Shown here in pieces: positions 14,817 to 23,266 of a DNA stretch of 36,457 nt. Position numbers and translations under genes: made by a program. The notes beneath the pieces are model-generated. The model had not been told where the DNA came from. It saw only the letters and a program-made list of their open reading frames with translations, and searched no databases. Numbering within the stretch: position 1 is the stretch's first letter; every line of letters starts with the position of its first letter. This stretch comes from a virus. The stretch is from positions 1-36,457 of IMG/VR virus record IMGVR_UViG_3300031974_004478, one strand, 5' to 3'.

Positions 14817-15772
14817 TATGCTGCCTCCGCAAATTCGAGGGCAGTTTGCAATGCTCGACTCTTACGTGATTGGTTATCACCAAACCATGATGAGTAAAGA
14901 CGATTATCTTCATTACGACCTTGAACATGGTCAGTTACATATGTGACTGCATTAAATGCTTGCCACCATGAACCTTCGGCATATTGTGCACCGGGCTGTG
15001 ACTCAAGGTTATCCATACATAATTTAGCATTGCGTGATAGAGTATCGATCGATAGAGCCTTATCTTGTACACGCTTATCAGCTGTACGAGGCCATACAGT
15101 ATTGTAATATTCGATCAATGATTCAGCAGTAAAACGCTTAGAACCAAGAAATGAAGCATACTCTTTGTATGTTTGCATTTTTTCGGTAGCGATACCAAGT
15201 GCTTCTTTCACCTCTTCAGGATTAAACTCTGCACGGTGACCAACTTTCATTGCGATTTGTGAAGATGTATTCAACGATAAAGACAAAGTATTATGACATA
15301 CAACACGAATAGGTGTGAAGCGAATATCAATTGATTTGCCATATTGATGAGGATTTGCAAACAAGAAGTATGAATCAACTTGATCGCCTTTGAATAATTC
15401 GAATGACTCTTTGACTTTAGCCAAAGCCCAAACCATACGACCTTCTTTCAATGAACCAGCTGTGTGCATTTCCATATCACCAGCCATTACATATTCACCA
15501 AAGAATTCAAATGCCTCTGAATTTTGTAGAGGTTTCCAGTTCTCACCGACATTAGTAAGAATTTTGCCATCAGTCTCACGTACAAGAGACTTTTGACCAG
15601 TTTTCATCTTCGATCCATTGAAGTCAATGTATGACTCAACTTCACGAACAGTCCAATCAACACCAGCTTTTTTCATCATTTGTGCTGGTGTAAGATCATT
15701 GCTTACAGGAACTCCAAGGCCGTGCCATGGAACTTCACCTGCATATGCCATTGTTTCTACTTCATGACTCAT
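14816..15772 (-). CDS. DUF932 phage/plasmid-like protein
   Basis: 318 residues with the family's usual opening MSHEVETMAYAGEVPWHGLG, and further family segments such as TNVGENWKPLQNSEAFEFFG, RFTPIRVVCHNTLSLSL and the C-terminal AYAEGSWWQAFNAVTYVTDH. DUF932 (TIGR03299-type) proteins occur in many phages and plasmids; their biochemical role is not established to my knowledge. AGGAG stands seven bases ahead of the ATG. It heads a small run of short genes behind the 15,960 gene and its promoter. Confidence 0.9.
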   Translation of the reverse strand: MSHEVETMAYAGEVPWHGLGVPVSNDLTPAQMMKKAGVDWTVREVESYIDFNGSKMKTGQKSLVRETDGKILTNVGENWKPLQNSEAFEFFGEYVMAGDMEMHTAGSLKEGRMVWALAKVKESFELFKGDQVDSYFLFANPHQYGKSIDIRFTPIRVVCHNTLSLSLNTSSQIAMKVGHRAEFNPEEVKEALGIATEKMQTYKEYASFLGSKRFTAESLIEYYNTVWPRTADKRVQDKALSIDTLSRNAKLCMDNLESQPGAQYAEGSWWQAFNAVTYVTDHVQGRNEDNRLYSSWFGDNQSRKSRALQTALEFAEAA

Positions 15773-15783
15773 AATATATCTCC

Positions 15784-15960
15784 TTATACTAGCTCAAAGC
15801 CATTTTCAATTAAATTAAAACATTCATCTGCCGTAGCATCGAATTGTTCTTGACTGCATTCTGAGAAGTTAAGACCTAGGGCAGCCATAGTATCTACGAT
15901 CTTTTCTGCGTACTCGTACGTGCAGTTAAATCGTTTTTGAATTTCAAATATATATAACAT
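15784..15960 (-). CDS. small hypothetical protein (58 aa), early-type
   Basis: I use the ATG reading MLYIFEIQKRFNCTYEYAEK because AAGGAGAA lies five bases upstream and the promoter at 15986-16014 leaves a short leader; the longer open frame runs through the promoter itself. The protein is helical, acidic and has three Cys. Function unknown. First gene of the 15,960 to 14,184 run. Confidence 0.65.
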   Translation of the reverse strand: MLYIFEIQKRFNCTYEYAEKIVDTMAALGLNFSECSQEQFDATADECFNLIENGFELV

Positions 15961-15971
15961 GTGTTCTCCTT

Positions 15972-16010
15972 CATTTGATATATCTATCCTACCATATTCC
16001 ATATCAAATG
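15972..16010. repeat. inverted repeat in the divergent promoter region
   Basis: CATTTGATAT (15972-15981) and ATATCAAATG (16001-16010), a perfect 10-bp inverted repeat with a 19-base centre that includes the -10 box of the minus-strand promoter. It lies between divergent genes, so it may be an operator or form a hairpin in the leader. The left arm is conserved at the related promoter near 33,055, the right arm is not. Confidence 0.5.
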
Positions 16011-16014
16011 TAAA
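15986..16014 (-). promoter_or_regulatory. promoter of the shared TTTACA-N17-TAGGAT type
   Basis: Minus strand -35 TTTACA (16009-16014), 17-base spacer ending in TGG, -10 TAGGAT (15986-15991), then a leader with AAGGAGAA. From the -10 box to the ribosome site it is almost identical to the promoter at 33060-33088. Confidence 0.65.
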
Positions 16015-16032
16015 CCCTAAAAACGCATTTAA

Positions 16033-16689
16033 ATGAAAAAAATGGACATAAATTTTATCAAATCTACTCAACATTGTCAGCGAAACTGGGATACATCTCG
16101 GCAAATTCCTCAAGATCATATAGATCTATTAGAGGCAGCTGCTCGTTATTGTCCTAGTAAACAAAACTATGCCTTCTATAGTGTAAAATTTATTACCAAT
16201 AGAAAGCTTATAGAACAAATACATGATACTACAAATCCAGGAGGTAATGGAGGGTTTGGGGTTTTAACAGATCCAACTCAACCAACGAGTCCTGATAATA
16301 TGACATTCTATACAAATCCACAAACCCTTGCTAATCTACTCGTAGTTTTTGGATATAATATTCCTTATTCTAAACAAGCATCACTTAAAGATAAAGTAGG
16401 CCATTTTGATTATCCTTTTAAGAGAGATGCAGATATGGCTATGGGTATTGCTCTTGGTTACTTATTTTTTGTAGCAAATTCTCTTGGTTATAAAACTGGA
16501 GGAAATGCTTGTTTTGATATTGATGCTTTACGAACACTTTTAACAGAAGATTTAAGTTATGATCCTGCAGTAATGATAGGTATAGGATATGCAGACGACA
16601 ATAGAAATCCAAGAGAACATCATACAGATCCAACTTTTACCTTTCCAGCAAGATACAAAGAAGAAATTAAAATGGAGTACTATACATAA
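16033..16689 (+). CDS. nitroreductase-family flavoprotein
   Basis: 218 residues (or three fewer from the ATG at 16,042; neither has a clear ribosome binding site). The family's opening is clear: CQRNWDTSRQIPQDHIDLL, then AARYCPSKQNYAFY, a region that binds FMN in nitroreductases. The C-terminal YDPAVMIGIGYADDNRNPRE and PARYKEEI match the family's end. Such enzymes use FMN and NAD(P)H to reduce or oxidise varied substrates, including ring dehydrogenation in natural-product pathways. It heads a three-gene plus-strand operon with one-base overlaps, and faces the large minus-strand cluster, so a shared pathway is plausible but unproven. Confidence 0.8.
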   Translation: MKKMDINFIKSTQHCQRNWDTSRQIPQDHIDLLEAAARYCPSKQNYAFYSVKFITNRKLIEQIHDTTNPGGNGGFGVLTDPTQPTSPDNMTFYTNPQTLANLLVVFGYNIPYSKQASLKDKVGHFDYPFKRDADMAMGIALGYLFFVANSLGYKTGGNACFDIDALRTLLTEDLSYDPAVMIGIGYADDNRNPREHHTDPTFTFPARYKEEIKMEYYT

Positions 16690-17369
16690 TGATACATCCT
16701 AGAAATGAGAGTACTAATAGGTACCCACTATTTAATGAATTAATTCCGGAGTATACTTTTGATAATAACTTATTAGATTATGGAGGAAGTTCTGGTAATC
16801 TGATTTATTTTTCAAATGGTGCAATTAACGAATCTAAATATACATGCATTGATGTAGTTAAAGATGCTATCAACGCAGGGCAATCTGAATTTCCAAATGG
16901 CAACTTTATTCACTGGAACAGATATAATGAAACGTATAATACAAATGGCATAAAAAATGAGTCGCTTCCTTTTATACCAGATCATGATTATATCTGGGGT
17001 TATAGTGTTTTTAGCCATATGATATTAGAAGACATTATCGAAGTTATTTTATGGATGAAATCTTTAAACCCAAAAAAGATTATAATGTCATACTTAAATA
17101 ATGATCATGATGATTATTCTAATTGGACTATGAACTATTTTTACCAAAAAAGAATTGAGTCTTTCGGCGAGTGCGTAGATTTTAGAAAGAACGACGAAGA
17201 TTATTTTTATCTTACTGACAATAAATACGGTAACAAAAACGGAGAATTTTTTATTGCAGTTTATAAAACAGAATGGCTATTAGAACAATTTTCGAAATAT
17301 AAAATTGAAGCTAAAAAGATACACGCTATAGAAAATAATTGGCCAATACCATTTTTAGAGATTAAATAA
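16689..17369 (+). CDS. SAM-dependent methyltransferase
   Basis: 226 residues, class I Rossmann type: motif I LLDYGGSSGN (28-37), acidic residue at the end of the next strand in YTCIDVVKDAI (Asp55), a motif II/III-like DYIWGYSVFSHM, and MSYLNNDHDDY further on. The likely target is unknown: small molecule, sugar or protein. Overlaps the nitroreductase stop and the next start by one base each, so the three are translated together. Noticeably AT-rich, as the rest of the cluster. Confidence 0.75.
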   Translation: MIHPRNESTNRYPLFNELIPEYTFDNNLLDYGGSSGNLIYFSNGAINESKYTCIDVVKDAINAGQSEFPNGNFIHWNRYNETYNTNGIKNESLPFIPDHDYIWGYSVFSHMILEDIIEVILWMKSLNPKKIIMSYLNNDHDDYSNWTMNYFYQKRIESFGECVDFRKNDEDYFYLTDNKYGNKNGEFFIAVYKTEWLLEQFSKYKIEAKKIHAIENNWPIPFLEIK

Positions 17370-18118
17370 TGAATAAAATTGTATTAGTTACCGGAGGATT
17401 CGATCCTATACATTCTGGACATATTTCTTATTTAAGAGCAGCATCTCAATTAGGTAATAAATTAGTTGTAGGATTAAATACTGATGAATGGCTAGCTCGT
17501 AAAAAAGGTAGAGCTTTTTTACCATATGAAGAAAGGAAAATAATTGTTGAAGGATTAGAAATGGTCGACTGGACACTTCCTTTTAATGATGACGATGGTA
17601 GTGCTTGCGATGCAATTAATAGGATTCTCAAAGATACTATGGATACTGTTGTCTTTGCAAATGGAGGGGATCGCAATGGAGAGAATACTCCAGAATATAT
17701 CAAATATAAAAATCACCCTGATGTAGAGTTTGCGTTTAATGTAGGTGATAAAAAAATACAGTCTTCAAGTAAGATTTTAAATCGTTGGAGAAATAACAGA
17801 TTTGCAGAAAGAAATTGGGGTCAATGGAAAGTATACGACGAAGATAAGAATTGGAAAGTAAAGCAATTACTCATTTATCCTGGTCAAGCTTTATCAAATC
17901 AAAAACACACAAAAAGAAATGAGTTTTGGCATATACTTTCTGGTCAATGTGTGTTAAAATTAGAAGATAAAGATATTGTATTAAACACAAATGAATCATA
18001 CTTAATTCCACCCAATAAATGGCATCAGGGGACAAATATTAGTGATACGCTTTGTACTATATTAGAAATTCAGTATGGAGAAGAATGTACTGAAGATGAT
18101 ATTACACGAATCATTTAA
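17369..18118 (+). CDS. cytidylyltransferase-like domain fused to a cupin
   Basis: 249 residues in two domains. Residues 1-140: cytidylyltransferase of the RfaE-C/TagD type, with GGFDPIHSGH (9-18), YEERKIIVEG around Arg56 and a late IQSSSKI (130-136) in place of ISSTxxR. Residues about 150-249: a type-II-mannose-6-phosphate-isomerase-like cupin with possible metal ligands His180, Glu185, His188 and His219 and the family end ILEIQYGEECTEDDITRI. The first domain would charge a sugar or alditol phosphate with CMP, and the second could isomerise or epimerise a sugar. I know of no standard enzyme with this fusion. Stop codon overlaps the facing gene at 18,111. Confidence 0.8.
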   Translation: MNKIVLVTGGFDPIHSGHISYLRAASQLGNKLVVGLNTDEWLARKKGRAFLPYEERKIIVEGLEMVDWTLPFNDDDGSACDAINRILKDTMDTVVFANGGDRNGENTPEYIKYKNHPDVEFAFNVGDKKIQSSSKILNRWRNNRFAERNWGQWKVYDEDKNWKVKQLLIYPGQALSNQKHTKRNEFWHILSGQCVLKLEDKDIVLNTNESYLIPPNKWHQGTNISDTLCTILEIQYGEECTEDDITRII

Positions 18119-18341
18119 ATTTTCTATATTCAGGATTTGGATGATCTTTTAGTCGTTCATTATATAGCTTTGCTACTATTCGTGCTGCAGTACTTTCGAA
18201 AAATCTTGGTGCTAAAGCATGAATAAAACTTGCAACTGCCGCATAAAATAATAATCCAGAAGCATATATTGCAAATTTAAAATGGCCTAAAGTATTTGTT
18301 CCACTTTTTTTAATATGTGCTTGACATTTTTTACTTAACAT
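18111..18341 (-). CDS. DUF6356-like small membrane protein
   Basis: 76 residues: N-terminal basic part MLSKKCQAHIKKSGTNTLGH, a membrane segment (FKFAIYASGLLFYAAVASFI, about 22-41) with HALAPRFFEST after it. This H-F-x-F ... IHALAP-x-x-F pattern is the DUF6356 type, unknown function. Last gene of the minus-strand cluster; its stop overlaps the plus-strand operon's stop by eight bases. It overlaps the upstream oxygenase by 11 bases. Confidence 0.6.
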   Translation of the reverse strand: MLSKKCQAHIKKSGTNTLGHFKFAIYASGLLFYAAVASFIHALAPRFFESTAARIVAKLYNERLKDHPNPEYRKFK

Positions 18342-18840
18342 TTTTTTCCTCTACTATCATCTGTAAACTTAGTTTGGGTATAGTTGTAAGATTTGCTGCG
18401 CCATGATTGTCTTGAGATAAAATAAATGCATCTCCTCTTTCATAATCTTTTATAAGATTTCCTTGTTCAATAAAAACATGGCCTGGAATATAATCGCCTA
18501 ATGCTACCCATAAACGCAATTGATTTTCTTCTACTGGAAGATCTTTATGCATACCAAGTACACAGGCAGGCATAACTCTACTCAACCACCATCCAACGGT
18601 TTTATAACCCTCAATTGTGGGCCATTCTAATTCTTTAGATTGATTCCAACCAAAATATAGTTCCCACTGTAAACCTTTTTTGTTATTACTATCTATAGAG
18701 CCTTGCTTCCAATTTCTAAAATATTCTTGTAAATTTTTTTTACCATAATCATTCCATGGCCTCGATTCAAACTCTAATTTATTTAAATATTCATCAGTCC
18801 AATGAAGTGGAATAGAAACTTTATTTTTTAGTTTGTGCAT
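18331..18840 (-). CDS. putative Fe(II)/2OG-type oxygenase (copy 1)
   Basis: 169 residues. The C-terminal half has the cupin-like oxygenase pattern: VLGMHKDLPV with His98-x-Asp100, LRLWVALGDYIPGHVFIEQG, GDAFILSQDNHGAANL with His146, and KLSLQMIV where Lys156 stands in place of the usual Arg that binds 2-oxoglutarate. A Lys there is known in a few members (for example FIH), but this one needs testing. N-terminal part SIPLHWTDEYLNKLEFESRP may shape the substrate pocket. Expected reaction is hydroxylation or desaturation; substrate unknown. Located between a glycosyltransferase and a DUF6356 gene. Confidence 0.65.
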   Translation of the reverse strand: MHKLKNKVSIPLHWTDEYLNKLEFESRPWNDYGKKNLQEYFRNWKQGSIDSNNKKGLQWELYFGWNQSKELEWPTIEGYKTVGWWLSRVMPACVLGMHKDLPVEENQLRLWVALGDYIPGHVFIEQGNLIKDYERGDAFILSQDNHGAANLTTIPKLSLQMIVEEKNVK

Positions 18841-19823
18841 TTATCTACTATAGTTTTAAAATAACTCATATTTGGAATAGAGTAATCTATATCCCAAAAT
18901 TCTTTTGGTACGTTATCTTTATTTTTAATAAGATCTATAAAATGATATTTATTGTATTCTAATTTATTTTTTATTCTATGTAAAAGGTTATTATAGTTTT
19001 CACCTTTTAGATTGATGAGGTTTTCAGTAATACCCTTTACTCTTGTTTCAGTACTATCTTTATTATCAAATTCGTAATTAAATAATTCGTCATATAATTC
19101 AAAACCCAATTCTTTTAATTTCATATGAGAATTTTTTGTAGCAAGACCTAAGAAAGGCCTACAGTGTAAAAGTGCTTGTGCAAATTTATTTCCCATATAC
19201 ATTGTGTCATCAACTATAGCTTCTGGTAAAATATGCACAAATCCCCTTTCATAGTAATTTCCTTGTACAATAAACCCTTCATTACCATAAGGTAAATCAC
19301 TTGTGTAAATATCGTCTAAAGTTCTTTGTTGATTATCAAAATATTTAAATGGATATGGCTTATAAGGTAAATGATTGTCACTTACTTCCATATTGTGCCA
19401 GCTTAAATATCCATCATCTATCAAATTATTTTTTGCAAATTCATCAAGTAACATACCTCGCCAATATTTAGATTTTCTATTTAAGCAAGTATATAACTTA
19501 TCAATCGGAGGATTATATGTTTTTTCATACTTTGTAAAATTGTCGTACGCATATAGCCATGTCCACATTGACCAATTGATTACACATTCCGGATTGTTAT
19601 CATTAAAATTACCAAGCCATATTTCCAAATTACACATATTTTTTATTTTATCAAATGCTTGACTATCTTCAATAATACGATTATATTCACTTGGATGAAA
19701 CCACACTACCTTTTCATATTTAGCTCCATCACCAAAAAAATGGTTTATAAACTTATCCGAATATAAATCCCAATATTTAAATTCTTCTTGCGGCAAAAAC
19801 CAAGGCGTAATATATTTTATCAT
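18828..19823 (-). CDS. glycosyltransferase-like protein
   Basis: 331 residues. Middle part LYTCLNRKSKYWRGMLLDEF, then DDGYLSWHN, and the later FVHILPEAIVDDTMYMGNKF followed by HCRPFLGLATKNSHMKLKEL, GFELYDE is a pattern I associate with phage and bacterial glycosyltransferases, where the late E-x-K-x-P-like region contacts the nucleotide sugar. Here Glu-Lys is replaced by NKFAQALLHCRPF, so the family assignment is only general. It could attach the sugar made with the help of the pyrophosphorylase two genes upstream. Four-base overlap with the dioxygenase upstream. Confidence 0.6.
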   Translation of the reverse strand: MIKYITPWFLPQEEFKYWDLYSDKFINHFFGDGAKYEKVVWFHPSEYNRIIEDSQAFDKIKNMCNLEIWLGNFNDNNPECVINWSMWTWLYAYDNFTKYEKTYNPPIDKLYTCLNRKSKYWRGMLLDEFAKNNLIDDGYLSWHNMEVSDNHLPYKPYPFKYFDNQQRTLDDIYTSDLPYGNEGFIVQGNYYERGFVHILPEAIVDDTMYMGNKFAQALLHCRPFLGLATKNSHMKLKELGFELYDELFNYEFDNKDSTETRVKGITENLINLKGENYNNLLHRIKNKLEYNKYHFIDLIKNKDNVPKEFWDIDYSIPNMSYFKTIVDKCTN

Positions 19824-20542
19824 TCAACATCTCGTGTAATCATATCTTCACCAGTTTTCATTTTTTTATTATAGATATTATCTTCTTCGATTACTAACTT
19901 TTTTAATTGTTCAAAAATATCCTTTCTTGTATATGTAATGCTCAAAGCTCTTCGCAATGTATTTGACATATTAGGCATACTACTATGTAAACAACGGGTA
20001 TTAAACAAAATCAAATCTCCAATATTGCATTCGACTTGTTCATAATTATCTAAAAATAAATCCTGATATCTTCCTTCGATAGCATTCCAATGATCGATAA
20101 AATAATTTTGGCTATGTGGTAAAAATGCTGTTGCACCAGTCTGGCTATCAAACTTTTCTAAAGGTATAAAAACATGAATACCAAGAAGATCTTTAGTCTT
20201 ATTGAATTTATTAAATCTATTAGGAGTGTCGAGATGCGGATTAATAAGATCCCAACCAGGTTTTTGACACACAAAACATCCTTTACCATATGATTTGAAA
20301 TTCGTAGGAATATATTTTTCAACGCATCCTTTTATTTCTTCGCTTAATTGTAAAGATATCTCATCAGTAGTATATTGCAGATAATTGTCTTTTTGTGGCA
20401 TGCCTGTAATATAATTTTTTTCATAGTCAAAACCATGATGAGCATTAACAATTGTTTCTTCTCTTCGTAAATTTTTAATCAGTTTACTAGAAATTACATT
20501 TGGTATAATACAAAAACCTTTATTTAAAAATTCTTCTAACAT
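19820..20542 (-). CDS. PhyH-family (phytanoyl-CoA dioxygenase-like) oxygenase (copy 2)
   Basis: 240 residues with all PhyH marks: NKGFCIIPNVISSKLIKNLR at the start, INPHLDTPN with His103-x-Asp105, FIPLEKFDSQTGATAFLPHS, ECNIGDLILFNTRCLHSSMP with His186, and TLRRALSITY with Arg197/198 for 2-oxoglutarate. This family hydroxylates lipids, amino acids and antibiotics, and includes enzymes that act on carrier- or CoA-bound acids. It directly follows the adenylating enzyme (7 bases of overlap), so oxidation of the activated acid is a reasonable guess. Confidence 0.8.
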   Translation of the reverse strand: MLEEFLNKGFCIIPNVISSKLIKNLRREETIVNAHHGFDYEKNYITGMPQKDNYLQYTTDEISLQLSEEIKGCVEKYIPTNFKSYGKGCFVCQKPGWDLINPHLDTPNRFNKFNKTKDLLGIHVFIPLEKFDSQTGATAFLPHSQNYFIDHWNAIEGRYQDLFLDNYEQVECNIGDLILFNTRCLHSSMPNMSNTLRRALSITYTRKDIFEQLKKLVIEEDNIYNKKMKTGEDMITRDVE

Positions 20543-21921
20543 CTAAAATAATCTCTTATCATTTCTTTATCAATTTTTATGCCACGAAAAAAATTATATT
20601 TGTTTATACGTTTACTTTGGTCAATTTGCAATCTTGAATTTATTTGATTTATATGCTCCTTTAATTGATTTATTTTCATTTCGTTTGTATCGCTCCAAAG
20701 TGCCAGATAAAGTTTATTATAAATCGTATCTGTAATTATCTCACCATCAATATCAAACATAGCTGGAATATTACTTAATTCCTGTAGATTTAATTCTACT
20801 TGATTTATTTTTACAATATCATATCTACCTTTATGAATAAAAATATTATTTCGCTGTATTTCAAAAATATCATTCATCTCGATAATAGTATTATAAACTG
20901 GCATATGTACATTAAGTTTTTCTTTTTGTACATCGAACTTATAAAAATTATCTATTTGTACAAACTCTCGAGAATCAAAAGATTTATTTCTTTTCAATTG
21001 AGATAAAAATAATGGTCCACTTGTTTCATTACATCCGAATATGCTTTCAAATTTTTGAATACCTAAGTCGAAGAAATCATTCCATTCTGGATTGATATAG
21101 CTTAAAGTAAACATATTTAAATTATTGAAATTTCTTTTATTTTGTTTTGCAACTTTAAGGAATATATCTATGTCAACACTAAAAGGAAAACTTATATTTT
21201 CAATTTTATATTGTTCTGCTATTTTTGCAACTTGATTTAATTCATATTCTGTTTGTTTATCATAACCAAAACAAGTATGGAAACTTACATCATCACTTGC
21301 TAACACTGGTAAAAAGAAAACAGCTAAACTACTTCCGTGATGTAGATTTCTAATATGTAATACACTACCACTATATAGTTTTTTATTTCTCTGTACGAGT
21401 TCGTACATAAAATTATGTTTATGTTTTACTATCTTTGGTGTTCCAGTTGTACCACTCGAGGTACAAAAAAGCATATAATCTTCCGGATCTGGTCTTATAG
21501 CATTAATATTGTCATCAATGTTGATATCACAGTTTCTCAAACATTTTACATCATAAATATTTTTACTGCGCTTAGAATAATATTTGAGTTTATCAACGTT
21601 ACGTTCATCTAATTTATGTAGAAATATATCTATGTTACCATAGACATCGTTCTTAAAATCTTTTATGCCAAGTTCATCTGCTCTGCTCGAATAGTCTAAA
21701 ACCACAAATAACAAACCAAGCTCTAAGCTTGCAAATGTAATAGCGAAATAATCAAAATCTATTCGTGTAATACCAAGGGCAATAGTCTGACCCTTTCTAG
21801 CTTTACATTTATTGACTAATATATTTTTCCAATAATCAATTCGTACGAATAAATCATCGCGTCGTAAATCACCTTCTTTATAGAGGAAATTTTTGCTTAC
21901 AATGTTTCTATCGAGTATCAT
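20536..21921 (-). CDS. AMP-forming acid ligase (ANL superfamily)
   Basis: 461 residues with the core motifs: FCTSSGTTGTPKIVKHKHN (A3, 152-170), FGCNETSGP (A5, 295-303), DIFEI near Asp351 (A7), HKGRYDIVKINQVELNLQEL (A8; Gly365, Arg366, Asp368, Lys371) and a C-terminal Lys at about 449 in FFRGIKIDKEMI (A10). Such enzymes make acyl- or aminoacyl-AMP and pass it to CoA, a carrier protein or an amine. No carrier-protein gene is seen near by. Substrate not predictable. In a lytic phage cluster this enzyme is rare; it is very AT-rich (13 G/C of 60 in 20821-20880). Overlaps the pyrophosphorylase gene by four bases. Confidence 0.85.
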   Translation of the reverse strand: MILDRNIVSKNFLYKEGDLRRDDLFVRIDYWKNILVNKCKARKGQTIALGITRIDFDYFAITFASLELGLLFVVLDYSSRADELGIKDFKNDVYGNIDIFLHKLDERNVDKLKYYSKRSKNIYDVKCLRNCDINIDDNINAIRPDPEDYMLFCTSSGTTGTPKIVKHKHNFMYELVQRNKKLYSGSVLHIRNLHHGSSLAVFFLPVLASDDVSFHTCFGYDKQTEYELNQVAKIAEQYKIENISFPFSVDIDIFLKVAKQNKRNFNNLNMFTLSYINPEWNDFFDLGIQKFESIFGCNETSGPLFLSQLKRNKSFDSREFVQIDNFYKFDVQKEKLNVHMPVYNTIIEMNDIFEIQRNNIFIHKGRYDIVKINQVELNLQELSNIPAMFDIDGEIITDTIYNKLYLALWSDTNEMKINQLKEHINQINSRLQIDQSKRINKYNFFRGIKIDKEMIRDYFRC

Positions 21922-22562
21922 AGAAATATCTTATAATTATCACAGTATTCGTTGTAACCTGACCACGTACCTAAATCTACGTATTCTTTATTATAAGAAT
22001 AATTTATATCAATTGAATTTAGATATTCTCCCATTTCTTTTCCAACATAATCTTTAGGCATATCTTCTATTACGAGTTTAGCTGCACCCCAAAATTTATT
22101 CTGATTAGATGAAGTTTTTTTACTCTTAATGTCAAATTTATTTTGAGATATCCTATCTACTTTTAAATTATCATTAGAAGTTTCAAAAATACAGGCTACG
22201 TGACCTTCGATATTAAGTGCTTCTATAAAAGGATTTCCTATGTAGACTGTATCTGGTAAACCGTATAATAAAATTCCACTATGAATCCATCTACGAAAAT
22301 CATTTAATACAAATGGATTCATATTATTTTGACATATATGGGAATACCCTATAAAGTGTCTTAAAATATCGGGTTTATAATTTTTGCCATGAATAAAAAA
22401 GATATCATCACACTGAGCTTCTTTCATTTTATCAACCGTATGTTCAATAACTGGTTTATAAAAATCATAGCCGAGTAAAGGTAACATTTCTTTACTAAAT
22501 GGTAAATTTAATCGAGTTCCGTTTCCTCCTACAGGAATGCAACCATATATTTTATTTTTCAT
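21918..22562 (-). CDS. nucleotide-sugar pyrophosphorylase-like nucleotidyltransferase
   Basis: 214 residues. The family N-terminus is clear: IPVGGNGTRLNLPFSKEMLP (GGxGTRL at 12-18, Lys24), then PVIEHTVDKMKEAQCDDIFF. Later WGAAKLVIEDMP and EYVDLGTWSGYNEY fit the end of the sugar domain. It is shorter than RmlA (about 290), so the family's C-terminal part is missing or cut down. Expected to form NDP-sugars from NTP and sugar-1-phosphate, supplying the glycosyltransferases in this cluster. Sugar identity unknown. Overlaps both neighbours by four bases. Confidence 0.75.
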   Translation of the reverse strand: MKNKIYGCIPVGGNGTRLNLPFSKEMLPLLGYDFYKPVIEHTVDKMKEAQCDDIFFIHGKNYKPDILRHFIGYSHICQNNMNPFVLNDFRRWIHSGILLYGLPDTVYIGNPFIEALNIEGHVACIFETSNDNLKVDRISQNKFDIKSKKTSSNQNKFWGAAKLVIEDMPKDYVGKEMGEYLNSIDINYSYNKEYVDLGTWSGYNEYCDNYKIFL

Positions 22563-23266
22563 ATTAATTTTATTTGCGAACAGTTATCGTTTTCTAAAAT
22601 ATATTTAATAGCTAAACACACATCATAATCATTTGCTTTATTATAATATATTTTTTTATCTCCAACTGATATTCCACCTTCAATATAGTTAATTTCTAAT
22701 CCGTCTCCACTTGGATTAAAATAATCATCAATACATTTATTATTAGTATTATTTTTAATCGGATAAACTTGAATCCAAGGTAAAGCTAACGTTCCTTCAT
22801 CATTGAGTTGTTTCATTTCATTATAGCTTTTATCAAAATGAAACAACAAATTAAATCTGCCTTCATCAGTATGATTGATTCCATTATGAATAGTTTTAGC
22901 ATTTGTAATTACTGGTCCATCATAATAATAATCAATTTCTATATCATTTTTTTTAAATCTAATTAAATGTTCTTTATCATCTATTGGAAGTATAAGCGTG
23001 CAGCCTCTAGTGTAATCGCTATGATATCCAGTTTCAGCACCTGGTGGAACGTAACTAAAACTATAAGTTGAGCTTTCTTTTAAAAATGCTTTTATTCTCC
23101 AGGCTTCTAAATTGATCGGAAACAAAATATCTTTAAACTCAGAAAAATATTTACCACCCTTTATACTATAACTAGGCCATGTTTCAATAGATGACACATA
23201 GTCGTTTAACAATTTTTTATTGTATTTAATCTTTACTGGACTAATGTAATCGTCAGTATTAATCAT
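22559..23266 (-). CDS. putative Fe(II)/2OG-type oxygenase (copy 3)
   Basis: 235 residues. Residues 68-145 show SFSYVPPGAETGYHSDYTRG with His82-x-Asp84, LILPIDDKEHLIRF, ITNAKTIHNGI with His127 and DEGRFNLLFHFD with Arg137, the full set of iron and 2-oxoglutarate ligands in the right order. A long C-terminal extension (about 150-235) has no family I know. Substrate unknown. Starts with an eight-base overlap with the SDR gene, so made together with it. Confidence 0.7.
   Translation of the reverse strand: MINTDDYISPVKIKYNKKLLNDYVSSIETWPSYSIKGGKYFSEFKDILFPINLEAWRIKAFLKESSTYSFSYVPPGAETGYHSDYTRGCTLILPIDDKEHLIRFKKNDIEIDYYYDGPVITNAKTIHNGINHTDEGRFNLLFHFDKSYNEMKQLNDEGTLALPWIQVYPIKNNTNNKCIDDYFNPSGDGLEINYIEGGISVGDKKIYYNKANDYDVCLAIKYILENDNCSQIKLI

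Noticed and set aside
15972-16033. A forward promoter for the nitroreductase operon
   Set aside because: TTGATA occurs at 15975-15980, but no matching -10 box lies 16-18 bases on, and no late box is present; the start of this operon stays open.
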